Origin: Candidatus Anaeroferrophillacea bacterium
Lineage (GTDB): Bacteria; Desulfobacterota; Anaeroferrophillalia; Anaeroferrophillales; Anaeroferrophillaceae
NCBI GenBank assembly: GCA_016933675.1
Contig: JAFGAM010000018.1
Coordinates: 1-46,111, forward strand
Reading direction: 5' to 3'
Length of the DNA stretch: 46,111 nucleotides
This document shows positions 24,764 to 33,961 of the stretch, piece by piece. A program made the translations under genes and the position numbers. The first letter of the stretch is position 1. Each line of letters opens with the position of its first letter. Below the pieces are notes generated by a model, which was given only the letters and a program-made list of their open reading frames with translations, was not told the origin of the DNA and searched no databases.

Positions 24764-27700
24764 ATGATATTCCTGCATATGCTTGCAAAGTCGGCTCGCC
24801 GACGCTTTTATGCCGGCGTTGTTGTTGCCGTGGCACTGATGTGGTGCGGATCGGCGTCCGTCGCCATGGCCGCTTCTCCGGCCGCCGCCGGGAGGCTCGA
24901 GTCCGTTATCCTGCAACTGTGCTGGCAGCCCCAGTTCCAGTTTGCCGGCTATTATGCTGCCCGGGAACTGGGTTATTACCGTGAAGCCGGCTTCGATGTC
25001 GCCATCCTTCCCGGCGTCCCGGAGATGCGGGTGGTCGACGAGGTGCTTGCCGGCCGGGCGCACTACGGGGTGGGGGGTGCCGAACTGGCGGTGCGCCGGC
25101 TCGCCGGGGCACCGGTGGTATCTCTGGCGGCGATTTTCCAGCACAGTCCCCTGGTACTGATTGTTCGCCGGGATGCCGGTATCTGTTGCCCCAATGCACT
25201 GGGCGGCAAATATGTGATGCTGCGGCCGGGGATCGAATCCCTGGCCCTGGTGGCCATGCTTGTCGGCGAAGGGGTTGATCTCGACAGTATCCGGCGGCTG
25301 CCTCCCTCATACGATATTGATGATCTCATTGCCGGCAGGACGGATGCCTACAACGGCTATGTGACCAACGAACCCTTTCTTCTCGAATGCCGGGGCGTTT
25401 CCTTTCTGGTCATTTCGCCGCGGCAGTACGGTATCGATTTCTATGGTGACTGCCTCTTCACCACCGAGGCCGAGGTTGCCGGTCGCTCGGTCCGGGTGGC
25501 GGCGTTCCGCGAGGCCTCCCTGCGGGGCTGGCGCTATGCCCTGGATCATCCCGAGGAGACCATCACCCTGCTGATCGAATCCTGCGGGGTGGAGAGGTCA
25601 CATGAGCATCTGCGCTACGAGGCGGAGAAGATGCGCGAGCTGATTCGCCCCGACCTCGTTGACCTCGGTCATCAGAATCCCGGTCGCTGGGAGTTCATTG
25701 CCGAAACCATCGTGGATTTAGATCTGGCTCCCGCGGGCGGCAGCATCGCCGGGCTGGTTTACGATCCTCTGGCCGATGAGTACCGCCGACATGAACGGTT
25801 GCGCAACGTCGCTCTTGCCGTTGGCATGGGACTGGCGATATCCGTGTTCGGGATCCTGATCCTGGCGCTTTTCGCCCGGCAGTTGAAACGTCAGGTGGCG
25901 GCCAAGACCCGGGAGCTGGAAAACCAGCGTGACCGGCTCGAGGAACTGGTCGCGGAACGGTCGGGAGAGGTACGGGATGCAAACCTCCAGCTCCAGGAAC
26001 AGTTGCAGGCCCTGACTGCCGCCGAGCGCCAGTCAAAGGAGAACGAGGATCGCTACCGCGGTCTGTTTAATGCCATGGGCGAGGGGGTGGCAGTCTACGA
26101 GGTCAGAAATAACGGGGCGGATTTTTATTTCACCGAGTTTAACCGGGCGGCGGAGAAGATGGACGGCCGCACCCGGGACCAGGTGCTGGGCAGAAGCCTG
26201 CGCGCGCTCTATCCCGCGGTCGACGAGATGGGTGTCACCGCGGCCATGCGCCGGGTCTGGGAGACCGGCGAGACCGCTTATCTGCCGCTGCGCCGCTACC
26301 GTGACGACCGCATCGAGGTGATGCGGGAGAACTGGATCTACCGCCTGCCGACCGGCGAGGTGATGGCGGTGTACGAGGATTCCACTGAAAAATACCGGGT
26401 GCTTGCCGACCTGCAGATCAGTGAGGCGCGCTACCGCCGGCTGTTCGAAGAGGTTCCCATCGCCCTCTGGGAGATCGACCTCGGTGCTGCCCGGAAGCAC
26501 ATGAAGGCCCTGAAAGAGTGCCGGATCGATGATATCTTCGGCTACATGGCGGCGAATCCGGAAAATGTCCAGGACTGCCTGCGACAGCTCCGGGTGCTGG
26601 CGGTGAACCGGGCGGCGCGAGAGCTTTTCGGGTTGGAGCAGGACAATCATGATGCGGTGCTGCGGGAGATCTTCGGCGGGGCGTGCAGTGCCGATTTTTG
26701 CCGGGTCATGGGCCGGCTGTACGGCGGCCAGAAGCAGACGCTGAGTTATGAATGTACCTGCCGCCGGCTGGATGGCGGCCCGTTGACGGTTTTGATGCAT
26801 CTGCAGCTGCCGCCGGGCGCCGGTGCGGAGGACTGGTCGCGGGTGTTGATGGCGACCCTCGATGTCAGCGAGCTGAAGGCCCGGGAAGCAGAACAGCAGC
26901 GCCTGGCGGCGGTGGTCGACCAGTCGATGGTGGATGTCCTGATCACCGATGTGAAGGGCAACATTGTCTATGTCAACCAGACCTTTTCCCGCTATACCGG
27001 CTACACGGCGGCGGAAGCGGTGGGCAATAACCCCCGGATTCTGAAGAGCGGCCATCACGGCGAAGCCTTTTACCGGGATTTATGGGGGACCGTCAGCCGC
27101 GGCGACACCTGGACCGGTCTGCTGGTCAACCGGCGCAAGGACGGGTCGATCTTCTACGAGGATGCGGTGATCTTCCCGGTGAAGGATGCCTCCGGCGGCA
27201 TCGTCAACTATGCCTCGGTCAAACTGGATGTGACCAAGGAGCGGGAGCTGGAGGATCAGTTGCGCCAGTCCCAGAAGCTCGAGGCCATCGGGCAGCTGGC
27301 CGGCGGCGTGGCCCACGACTTCAACAATATCATGACTGCGATTATCGGCTACTCAGAGCTGATGCTTGAGCATCTGCCCGAAGGTGACCGGCTCTGGAAG
27401 GATGTCAACCACATCAAGGCGGCGGGCAACCGGGCCGCGGCCCTGACGCGCCAGTTGCTGGCCTTCAGCCGCAAACAGATCATTCAACTGCGGAAGCTGG
27501 CGATCAACCGTCTCATCCGCGATCTCGAGCAGATGCTCTCACGGCTGATCGGCGAGGATATCACCCTGGAACTGCGGTTGGCCGACGGGTTGCCGATGAT
27601 CGACGCCGATCCCGGACAGCTTGACCAGCTGCTCGTCAATCTGGTGGTGAATGCCGTCGATGCGATCCGCTGCGTCGCGCAACCGGCGGTGCGGCGGATC

Positions 27701-28438
27701 GTCATCGGCACCGAGATGGCCGTTCTCGACGATGAGTTTGTTTCCCGGCACCCGGACAGCCGGCCGGGTGAATTTGTTCATCTTCAACTTGCTGATAGCG
27801 GTTGCGGCATCGATCCGGAGGTAATCGGGCGGATATTCGATCCGTTCTTCACCACCAAGGAGGTCGGACAGGGTTCGGGGCTCGGCTTGTCGATGGTTTA
27901 CGGGGTCATGAAACAGAACCGTGGCATGATCTATGTCAACAGCACACCGGGTCAGGGGACATCCTTCGACCTGTACTGGCCGATACCTCAGGCGGCCGGC
28001 AGCGGTAAAACCGCCGTTGGTGAGGCGGGAGAGCCCGGGGGCGAGGGCGTCGTCCGGGGGGGCAGCATCCTGGTGGTGGAGGACGACGAGGAGGTGCGCA
28101 AGGTTGCCACCCGGGGGCTGCATGAAGCCGGCTATCCGGTGGCTTCGGTGGAGACCGCGGAACAGGCACTGGAACTGCTCGATGCCGGAAGGCTGTTCGA
28201 CCTCGTGATTACCGATGTGGTCATGCCGGGGATGGACGGCTACGCCCTGGCCGCCGAGATCTCCCGCCGACTGCCCCGTGCCCGGCTGTTCTTCATTTCC
28301 GGGTATCCCGACTACCACAAGATGATCGACCGCCATCGCCTCGGCGGTCGGAAACTGCTCCAGAAGCCCTTCACCGTGTCCGAGCTGTTGGTGGTGGTGC
28401 GTGAAATCCTCACGGAGAGCGGGGCGAAGGGGGACTGA
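24764..28438 (+). CDS. Hybrid histidine kinase with NMT1/THI5-like periplasmic binding sensor and PAS domains
   Basis: A 1224-residue membrane sensor. A signal peptide (hydrophobic to about residue 38, ending VAMAASPA) precedes an NMT1/THI5-type binding domain (about 45-330) with LQLCWQPQFQFAGYYAARE and GYYREAGFDV. A transmembrane helix spans about 347-370, followed by a coiled coil and three PAS-like regions (about 430-540, 556-700, 716-826). HisKA carries His851 in GGVAHDFNNIMTAIIG, HATPase ends near 1075, and a receiver (about 1101-1215) has Asp1151 in ITDVVMPGMDG. Relatives of the sensor domain bind pyrimidine precursors, sulfonates or nitrate, so the ligand cannot be named. The ATG at 24779 is an alternative start. 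No cognate DNA-binding regulator is adjacent on this strand. Confidence 0.92.
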   Translation: MIFLHMLAKSARRRFYAGVVVAVALMWCGSASVAMAASPAAAGRLESVILQLCWQPQFQFAGYYAARELGYYREAGFDVAILPGVPEMRVVDEVLAGRAHYGVGGAELAVRRLAGAPVVSLAAIFQHSPLVLIVRRDAGICCPNALGGKYVMLRPGIESLALVAMLVGEGVDLDSIRRLPPSYDIDDLIAGRTDAYNGYVTNEPFLLECRGVSFLVISPRQYGIDFYGDCLFTTEAEVAGRSVRVAAFREASLRGWRYALDHPEETITLLIESCGVERSHEHLRYEAEKMRELIRPDLVDLGHQNPGRWEFIAETIVDLDLAPAGGSIAGLVYDPLADEYRRHERLRNVALAVGMGLAISVFGILILALFARQLKRQVAAKTRELENQRDRLEELVAERSGEVRDANLQLQEQLQALTAAERQSKENEDRYRGLFNAMGEGVAVYEVRNNGADFYFTEFNRAAEKMDGRTRDQVLGRSLRALYPAVDEMGVTAAMRRVWETGETAYLPLRRYRDDRIEVMRENWIYRLPTGEVMAVYEDSTEKYRVLADLQISEARYRRLFEEVPIALWEIDLGAARKHMKALKECRIDDIFGYMAANPENVQDCLRQLRVLAVNRAARELFGLEQDNHDAVLREIFGGACSADFCRVMGRLYGGQKQTLSYECTCRRLDGGPLTVLMHLQLPPGAGAEDWSRVLMATLDVSELKAREAEQQRLAAVVDQSMVDVLITDVKGNIVYVNQTFSRYTGYTAAEAVGNNPRILKSGHHGEAFYRDLWGTVSRGDTWTGLLVNRRKDGSIFYEDAVIFPVKDASGGIVNYASVKLDVTKERELEDQLRQSQKLEAIGQLAGGVAHDFNNIMTAIIGYSELMLEHLPEGDRLWKDVNHIKAAGNRAAALTRQLLAFSRKQIIQLRKLAINRLIRDLEQMLSRLIGEDITLELRLADGLPMIDADPGQLDQLLVNLVVNAVDAIRCVAQPAVRRIVIGTEMAVLDDEFVSRHPDSRPGEFVHLQLADSGCGIDPEVIGRIFDPFFTTKEVGQGSGLGLSMVYGVMKQNRGMIYVNSTPGQGTSFDLYWPIPQAAGSGKTAVGEAGEPGGEGVVRGGSILVVEDDEEVRKVATRGLHEAGYPVASVETAEQALELLDAGRLFDLVITDVVMPGMDGYALAAEISRRLPRARLFFISGYPDYHKMIDRHRLGGRKLLQKPFTVSELLVVVREILTESGAKGD

Positions 28439-28597
28439 TGGATGCGGTTGCGCACTTCGGCTGAGTGATGACGCCGGAGAGAGATACCTCTCCGGGCCGG
28501 GGAGATCCGGGTATCACCTCGCTGCGGGTTGCGTGCCCGTCGGCAGGCGGTGCGCACCGGCAGGCAGTGGAGAAGATGGAGTGGCTACCCGGCCGGC

Positions 28598-28638
28598 AAA
28601 AACGACGGCCGCCTGTCGTTTGTCGGCAGGCGGCCGTC
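28598..28638 (-). terminator. Intrinsic terminator of the satP transcript
   Basis: Read on the minus strand, arms GACGGCCGCCTG and CAGGCGGCCGTC pair perfectly over 12 bases around an 11-base loop and are followed by GTTTTT. It lies about 50 bases after the satP stop. The remaining 28439-28597 stretch contains nothing else I can identify. Confidence 0.93.
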
Positions 28639-28689
28639 CGGCCAGGGGGGGCGGGGTGTGGTGGCACCCCTGAGGGAGATCAGGAACGG

Positions 28690-29319
28690 CTACAGCGGGA
28701 AGATCTCCCGACCGTAGACCTCGTTGAGAATCTGGCCGATGGCGGCATAGAAGGCCAGGCCGCCGGTCAAGATACCTTCCCAGCCGGCGATCAGTTTCAG
28801 GGTCGGACTGGCAAGGGCATCGGCGAAGGCCAGGAGAAAGAAGAGAGCGGTCAGGAAGCCGAAGATCACCTGGAGAATCCGGGTCAGTTTCAGGGTGCCG
28901 ATGAACATGCAGGCCGAAAAAGCGCCCCACATGGTGAGGTAGGCGACCATCGCGGTGTCCGACGGAGCACTGCCCAGTCCTACCTTCGGCAGCACCAGCA
29001 GGGCCACCAGCGTCATCCAGAAGAGTCCGTAAGAGGTAAACGCGGTGGCGCCGAAGGTATTGTTCTTCTTCCATTCCTGCATTCCGGCGATGATCTGGGC
29101 GACGCCGCCGTAGAAGATTCCCATTGCCAGAATCATCGTGTCGAGGGCGAAAAAGCCGGCGTTGTGCAGGTTCAGCAGGATGGTGGTCATGCCGAAGCCC
29201 AACAGGCCGAGGGGGGCGGGGTTGGCGGTGCTGTCGCTGATGGAGATCGACCCGGCGCGGGAGTTGAGGGCGATCACTTCGTGGTTGTTGATGGCCTGGG
29301 CCAGATTGCTGGTTGACAT
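28690..29319 (-). CDS. satP: Acetate uptake transporter, SatP/YaaH (GPR1/FUN34) family
   Basis: A six-helix inner-membrane carrier for acetate and related short acids, 209 residues. The family signature is [14 protein letters not shown] near residue 33, followed by the narrow-pore segments [15 protein letters not shown] and [21 protein letters not shown]. The gene has a strong AGGAGGAGG ribosome site. It is the last gene of a minus-strand series: Cache kinase, sigma-54 regulator, Cys-rich protein, satP, terminator. A sigma-54 promoter in front of the Cys-rich gene would also read satP, 100 bases further on. Whether acetate or succinate is preferred cannot be told from sequence. Confidence 0.95.
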   Translation of the reverse strand: MSTSNLAQAINNHEVIALNSRAGSISISDSTANPAPLGLLGFGMTTILLNLHNAGFFALDTMILAMGIFYGGVAQIIAGMQEWKKNNTFGATAFTSYGLFWMTLVALLVLPKVGLGSAPSDTAMVAYLTMWGAFSACMFIGTLKLTRILQVIFGFLTALFFLLAFADALASPTLKLIAGWEGILTGGLAFYAAIGQILNEVYGREIFPL

Positions 29320-29380
29320 GGTTCTGCCTCCTCCTGTCGGTTGCGGTACTGGTTGATTATGTAATGTCCTGAAGATGATA

Positions 29381-29400
29381 ATGGCTTCGTGACAACCGCC
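29381..29400 (-). repeat. Dispersed element core, partial copy F
   Basis: The minus strand reads GGCGGTTGTCACGAAGCCAT, matching the core GTTGTTACGAAGCCGGCAAC of copy B. It lies about 62 bases before the satP start. The longer upstream blocks of the element are not visible here. Confidence 0.45.
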
Positions 29401-29419
29401 GGAATCCGTTCCGCATCGA

Positions 29420-29878
29420 TCAGCGGCCGGCCAGGAGCCGCACCATCCGGCGCGACCGGCGGGCGGCCCGGGCTAAAAGTGTTTCCGATCCTGCCGGCGG
29501 TGAATTGAAACCCGCTCCCGGGGCGCGGCACATGCCGGGATCCAGCAGCAGGTTGCGTGGACCGCGGACGGGCGGTTCATCGAACTCATCGGCGGTGTGT
29601 GCCGCCGGCGATGGGTACCGGAAACCGCCGTATCCCGGACCGTTCACCGCCCGCGGAACCACGTTGTCCACCTCTGCCTCGGCTGTTTCCGGCAGTGCGG
29701 CCGCCGGCGTTTTTTCTCCGTGGCGGTCGAGCAGTTCACGGTATTTGATGCAGTCGCGGAAATTGTGCCGGCAGTAACTGATGATCATGCGAACATCCGA
29801 CGAGGAGATGTACCCGCAGCCGATGTCGCAGTAATCGTCGTTCTTGCCGAAAAAGGGGCATACGGGGGTTCGCTTCAT
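29420..29878 (-). CDS. Cysteine-rich small domain protein with disordered tail, unknown function
   Basis: A 152-residue protein with no named function. Residues 1-50 form a compact Cys-rich domain: [19 protein letters not shown], then [20 protein letters not shown]. Six cysteines (including one C-x3-C pair) suggest a metal or iron-sulfur site. The remaining 100 residues are rich in Pro, Gly, Ala and Arg and look disordered. Start at the second of two adjacent ATGs, seven bases from AGGA. The gene sits between a sigma-54 promoter and satP, so it probably belongs to the acetate-uptake circuit. Confidence 0.7.
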   Translation of the reverse strand: MKRTPVCPFFGKNDDYCDIGCGYISSSDVRMIISYCRHNFRDCIKYRELLDRHGEKTPAAALPETAEAEVDNVVPRAVNGPGYGGFRYPSPAAHTADEFDEPPVRGPRNLLLDPGMCRAPGAGFNSPPAGSETLLARAARRSRRMVRLLAGR

Positions 29879-29939
29879 CATGTCTTCCTGCTGGTGGTCG
29901 ACCGGGCGGCGTTGCCGCCGGCGTTTGCCTTTTGTATAC

Positions 29940-29956
29940 TGCAGATCTTGTGCCAG
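29940..29956 (-). promoter_or_regulatory. Sigma-54 promoter (-24/-12) upstream of the Cys-rich gene and satP
   Basis: The minus strand reads CTGGCACAAGATCTGCA. The invariant GG and GC dinucleotides are exactly ten bases apart, and 14 of 16 positions agree with the consensus TGGCACG-N4-TTGCA counting N as free. The predicted transcription start is about 50 bases before the ATG at 29878. A sigma-54 activator is encoded directly upstream on the same strand. Confidence 0.85.
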
Positions 29957-30067
29957 ATCGGTATCTATTGTTGTCTTGAAGTGAAAAAGATAAAGTGACC
30001 GGATAGATAGCCAATCAATTCGGGTTTGGTGGGGAGGGCGGAACGGGTCGCGGGGTATGTGCACGGA

Positions 30068-30088
30068 TGCGAATAATATGCCTTCGCA
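30068..30088. promoter_or_regulatory. Inverted repeat TGCGAA-N9-TTCGCA
   Basis: Six-base perfect arms with a nine-base spacer lie between the sigma-54 promoter and the two 18-bp inverted repeats. The half-site resembles theirs in reversed orientation. It may be a further regulator site. The rest of 29957-30170 is AT-richer than its surroundings and holds no gene. Confidence 0.4.
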
Positions 30089-30170
30089 GGTCACGGTATC
30101 ACCGGTGATGCCGCTGTAAAGCGCGGCTGTATTCGAAAATATTTAATGATAACGGTATGTTGGATTGCAG

Positions 30171-30188
30171 TTTTGCATTTGCGCAAAA
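30171..30188. promoter_or_regulatory. Putative activator binding site 1 (upstream activating sequence)
   Basis: A perfect inverted repeat with 6-6-6 layout: TTTTGC-ATTTGC-GCAAAA. Its centre is about 225 bases upstream of the sigma-54 -24 element, a normal distance for an enhancer site. Confidence 0.65.
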
Positions 30189-30201
30189 CCGCGTCGAGAC
30201 G

Positions 30202-30219
30202 TTTCGCGGAAATGCGAAA
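30202..30219. promoter_or_regulatory. Putative activator binding site 2 (upstream activating sequence)
   Basis: A perfect inverted repeat with the same 6-6-6 layout: TTTCGC-GGAAAT-GCGAAA. Its arms differ from site 1 at one position. The two centres are 31 bases apart, close to three helical turns, which places both sites on one face of the DNA. Confidence 0.65.
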
Positions 30220-30229
30220 TTTATTGCAG

Positions 30230-30294
30230 GGCATACCGGGGCGGAGGTTTGGGGTGGTATGCCGGCGGAGCCGGGGGTGGGGTATGCCCCGGCT
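30230..30294. other. Nested inverted repeats just after the sigma-54 regulator gene
   Basis: GGCATACC (30230-30237) pairs with GGTATGCC (30256-30263, repeated at 30281-30288). AGCCGGGG (30269-30276) pairs with CCCCGGCT (30287-30294). They start 22 bases after the regulator stop on the minus strand. No T-run follows, so a transcript-end structure is possible but a classical terminator is not shown. Confidence 0.5.
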
Positions 30295-30315
30295 GGCTGA
30301 TCGTGGGTCGTTCCC

Positions 30316-31731
30316 TCAGGCGGGGTTGGTGCGGTCGATGCCGTATTTCTTCAGTTTGCGGTAGATGGTGGCGATATTCATTCCCGCTTCGCGGGCGGCG
30401 GCCTCGACGTTGCCGCCGCAGCGGGCCAGCAGGTCGATGAGGTAGCGGGTCTCGAAATCGGCCAGGGCCTCGGTGTAAGCGGCCGGCAACGGCGTTTCGT
30501 CCCCGTCCCCGGCGCCGCCTTCCCCGCCGCCCGGGGTGCCGGCGGCGCGGCCGGCCAGCAGCGGGGCGATGACCTCGGGGGTCAGACGGCTGTCGCTTTC
30601 CATCGCCATTCCCGCCTCGATGACGTTCTTCAACTGGCGGATGTTGCCGGGCCATGGCGCTGCCCGCAGCATCCCCATTACCGCCGGGGTGACGCCGGTG
30701 ATGCGGGTGCCGAACCGTTCATTGTTTTCACGGATGAACTGCGTCGTCAGCGCCGGGATGTCTTCCGCCCGCTCGCGGAGCGGCGGCAGGTGGATGTTGA
30801 CGACGTCGATGCGGTAGTAGAGATCCTCGCGGAAGGTGCCCATCGCCACCGCCTGTTTGAGGTCGGCGTTGGTGGCCGAGATGAGGCGCACATCAACCCG
30901 GGTGGGCCGGCGGTCGCCGATACGGTGGAATTCCCGCTCCTGCAGGAAGCGCAGCAGCAGTTGCTGTACCGGCATCGGCAGGTTGCCGATCTCATCGAGG
31001 AACAGGGTGCCGCCGTCGGCGGCGGCCAGCAGGCCCTCGCGGTCCTCGGTGGCGCCGGTGAATGATCCTTTTACATGGCCGAAGAGTTCGCTGACGAGGA
31101 CGCTTTCGGGCAGGGCGCCGCAGTTGATGGCGAGGAAACGCTGCTCCCGGCGCAGGGAGTTGTGATGAATCGCCTGGGCCACCAGCTCCTTGCCGGTGCC
31201 CGATTCGCCGGTAATGAGTACCGGGGTGTCGCGGATGGCGATCTTTTCGACCGTGTCGAGCACCCGTCGCAGGGCCGCCGACGCGCCGATGAGACGGTCG
31301 CAGTGGAACTTGCCCACCAGCTCCTCGCGCAGGGCGCGGTTTTCCTCCAGCAGCCGGGTGTGGGCGAGGGCGTTTTTTATCCGGTAGAGCAGTTCTTCCG
31401 GTTCGAAGGGCTTGGTGATCATGTCCCAGGCCCCCTGGCGCAGGGCCTCGATGGACATCTCCACCGTGGCGTAGGCGGTGATGATGATCACCGGCAGGTC
31501 GGGATCCGCCGCCCGCAGCCGCCGCAGCACCTCGATGCCGTCGATGCCGCCGGGCATCCTGATATCGGTGACCGCCAGGTCGAAGGTTGCGGGCACGAAG
31601 GTTTCCAGCGCCTCGGCGGCGCGGGTGAACCAAGTGGTCGCGAAGCCGTGGTCGCCGAGGACGGCGGCCAGCATGCGGCACATCCCCTCCTCGTCGTCGA
31701 TGAGCAGAATCCGCGTTGCCTCACCGATCAT
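30316..31731 (-). CDS. Sigma-54-dependent response regulator (NtrC family)
   Basis: A 471-residue enhancer-binding activator. The receiver has IDDEE, Asp56 in [10 protein letters not shown] and Lys107 in ITKPFEP. The AAA+ domain has Walker A GESGTGKE (175-182) and Walker [10 protein letters not shown] (about 241-249). The sigma-54 contact loop reads GSFTGA (222-227) instead of GAFTGA, a known mild variant. The C-terminal Fis-type helix-turn-helix is [20 protein letters not shown]. It lies 138 bases after the Cache kinase and is its likely partner. Downstream, in the same orientation, are two inverted repeats and a sigma-54 promoter, the expected targets of such a protein. Confidence 0.96.
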   Translation of the reverse strand: MIGEATRILLIDDEEGMCRMLAAVLGDHGFATTWFTRAAEALETFVPATFDLAVTDIRMPGGIDGIEVLRRLRAADPDLPVIIITAYATVEMSIEALRQGAWDMITKPFEPEELLYRIKNALAHTRLLEENRALREELVGKFHCDRLIGASAALRRVLDTVEKIAIRDTPVLITGESGTGKELVAQAIHHNSLRREQRFLAINCGALPESVLVSELFGHVKGSFTGATEDREGLLAAADGGTLFLDEIGNLPMPVQQLLLRFLQEREFHRIGDRRPTRVDVRLISATNADLKQAVAMGTFREDLYYRIDVVNIHLPPLRERAEDIPALTTQFIRENNERFGTRITGVTPAVMGMLRAAPWPGNIRQLKNVIEAGMAMESDSRLTPEVIAPLLAGRAAGTPGGGEGGAGDGDETPLPAAYTEALADFETRYLIDLLARCGGNVEAAAREAGMNIATIYRKLKKYGIDRTNPA

Positions 31732-31869
31732 GCAGGATCTCCTTCAACGTACTTGCGGGGTGGCGGTCCGGCCGCGTGTCCGGTTGTGGTTGCGATTCCT
31801 GGCATGGGTCGGGGGCAGCGGCGGCGACCGGGAGTGCCAACGGGTTTCCGGTCAGCTTCATGGTCCGGT

Positions 31870-33921
31870 TCACGGTTCGGTTTCCATCCCGGTCTCGGTT
31901 ACGGTTTCCCGCCCGGCAGCGGATGATTGCTGTGCGGCCTGTGCTTCCGTTCGGTTTTCAACCTGTTTTTGGGCCGGCAGGGTCACGGTGACCGTGGTTC
32001 CCTCGCCCGGGATACTGTCGATGGCGATGCGGCCGCCGTGCTGTTCGACGATTCGCCGGGTGATGGCCAGTCCGAGCCCGGTACCCCGGGGTTTGGTGGT
32101 ATAAAACGGTTCGAAGATCTTGTCCAGTTCTCCGGAGTCGATGCCGCCGCCGGTGTCCCGCCAGCTGACGGTGACGGCGCCGTCCGGCTGCCGGCGGGTG
32201 GTAACGGACAGTTCGCCGAGATCGGGCATCGCCGCGCCGGCGTTGAGGATGAGGTTGATGGCCACCTGGCGCATCTGGTCGCCGTCGACCCACACCGGCG
32301 GCAGGTCGGGGTCGAGGTCACGGATGACGCGTACGCCGTGCATGTCGACATGGTTGGCGGCAAAGTCGATGATCTGTTCCAGCAGGGCGTTGAAATCGGT
32401 TTCCTCCAGCCGGGGTTTGGGGGTGCGGGCATAGCTCAGCAGATCCTGGACGATCTTCTTGCAGCGCTTGCTCTCGCGCTTGATTTCATGGATGTATTGG
32501 TAGCTGGGGTCGTGTGGATCGAGTTTGCCCTCCAGGTAGCCGGCGTAGCCGAGGATGATGCCCAGCGGGTTGTTGATTTCATGGGCGACACCCGACGACA
32601 GGATGCCGATGGAGGCCATCTTTGCCTGGTGGGCGAGCTTGGCCTCCATCTCCCGGTTGTGGCGGATGATGGCGATCATGCGGTTGAAGGCCGCCGCCAG
32701 TTCGCCCAGTTCGTCACGGCTTTCCACCGGCATTTCGACGTCAAGGCGGCCGCGCTTGACCTCGCGGATCACGCCCTGCATGCGACCGATGGGGTCGGTA
32801 AAAACCTTGGCGGCGAGGAATACCATCAGTACCGCGGCCAGCCCCACCGCCACCGTGATGAATGCCAGGCTGGTGAAAATGCGGCCGGTGATGTGCTGCT
32901 GCTCGGCGAAGAACTCGTCTTCATAGGAGCCGACGGCGATGATCCAGTCCCAGGGGGCGAAATAACGGTAGCGGACGATCTTTGGTCGCGGTGCCGGATC
33001 GCCGACATTCTGCCAGGGGTAGCGAATCCAGCCCTCGCGTTCGCGGCACATCTCGCGGATGAAACGGGCGCCGGCGGAATCGGTGGCGGCGATAATGTTC
33101 TCTCCCTCGGCGTCGGGGTGGACGGTCAGGGTGCCGTCGCTGTCCATGCAGTAGATGTACCCGGTAGCGCCTACTTTCTTCCGTTTGATTCGGTCCTTGA
33201 GGTCGCCGAAGGCGCGCTTTTCGAAGCCGATGTCCTCGCTGGTCTCCTCGAGGTAGCCGCCGACGGCAACGATCCAGTCCCAGGGTTTGAAGTAGCGGTA
33301 GGCGACGATCTTTTGCCGCGGCGCCGAGTCGCCGAGGACGGCGTTGCGCCACGGATAGACGGTGTAGAGCACCTCGCCCGGGGCGGCGGCGCGGGCCTTT
33401 TCGCACATCTCGCGGATGAAGAAACGGCCGTCCTCGTCCTGTTCATCGCTGATATCCTCGCCCTCCCGGGCGAGATGGGAGATCAGCACGCCGTTGCCGG
33501 TCATGGCGTAGATGTAGCCGGTTTCGCCGATGGTCGCCTGCGTGAGGGCGGCGCCGGCGGCCCGCTTCGCGGCGGCGAGATCCACCGCGCCGCGGGAGTG
33601 CTGATCGTACCGGCTTTCCACCAGGCCGCAGGCCAGGTCGGTGAGGATTTTCAACTCGGCGCGCAGCGCCTGGCGCTTGTCTTCGCGGTAGACCTGGAAC
33701 TGCTGATAATGGCTGTTGAGCAGGTCGATGGTGAAGCCGGCCATGTGGTCGAGATCGGCACGGCTGACGCGGTCGATGCCGGCGGCGGCCTGGCGGTTGG
33801 CGATCCAGCCGACAACGCCGCCGACGACGAACAGCGGCAGCAGCACCAGCGGCAGTACCAGCAGCAGCATCTTGGCGCGCAGCCTCAGGTTGCCGATGGC
33901 GGCGGAACGGAACGGGTTCAT
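31870..33921 (-). CDS. Double-Cache sensor histidine kinase
   Basis: A 683-residue membrane kinase. After an N-terminal transmembrane helix (about 18-40) come two similar periplasmic Cache modules, each with a TGYIY segment, a RFIREMC-like helix, YPW and a YRYFxPWDWI(V/I)AVG end. A second transmembrane helix, a HAMP domain, HisKA with His447 in SGVAHEINNPLGIILG, and HATPase ending GTGLGLAITRRIVEQHGG complete it. The C-terminal 35 residues are Gln/Glu/Thr-rich. Cache modules of this type often sense small organic acids, but the ligand is inferred only from the satP context. Start at 33921, with GAGG seven bases upstream; the upstream ATG at 33957 coincides with the predicted transcription start. 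Confidence 0.94.
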   Translation of the reverse strand: MNPFRSAAIGNLRLRAKMLLLVLPLVLLPLFVVGGVVGWIANRQAAAGIDRVSRADLDHMAGFTIDLLNSHYQQFQVYREDKRQALRAELKILTDLACGLVESRYDQHSRGAVDLAAAKRAAGAALTQATIGETGYIYAMTGNGVLISHLAREGEDISDEQDEDGRFFIREMCEKARAAAPGEVLYTVYPWRNAVLGDSAPRQKIVAYRYFKPWDWIVAVGGYLEETSEDIGFEKRAFGDLKDRIKRKKVGATGYIYCMDSDGTLTVHPDAEGENIIAATDSAGARFIREMCREREGWIRYPWQNVGDPAPRPKIVRYRYFAPWDWIIAVGSYEDEFFAEQQHITGRIFTSLAFITVAVGLAAVLMVFLAAKVFTDPIGRMQGVIREVKRGRLDVEMPVESRDELGELAAAFNRMIAIIRHNREMEAKLAHQAKMASIGILSSGVAHEINNPLGIILGYAGYLEGKLDPHDPSYQYIHEIKRESKRCKKIVQDLLSYARTPKPRLEETDFNALLEQIIDFAANHVDMHGVRVIRDLDPDLPPVWVDGDQMRQVAINLILNAGAAMPDLGELSVTTRRQPDGAVTVSWRDTGGGIDSGELDKIFEPFYTTKPRGTGLGLAITRRIVEQHGGRIAIDSIPGEGTTVTVTLPAQKQVENRTEAQAAQQSSAAGRETVTETGMETEP

Positions 33922-33961
33922 GGCGAAGCCTCGTTGAGGGTGACGCGGATTTTGCATACAT

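Noticed and set aside
30165-30190. A sigma-54 promoter at TTGGATTGCAGTTTTGCA
   Set aside because: The GG and GC are eleven rather than ten bases apart, and the true-looking element at 29940-29956 fits better. The sequence is better explained as an activator site.
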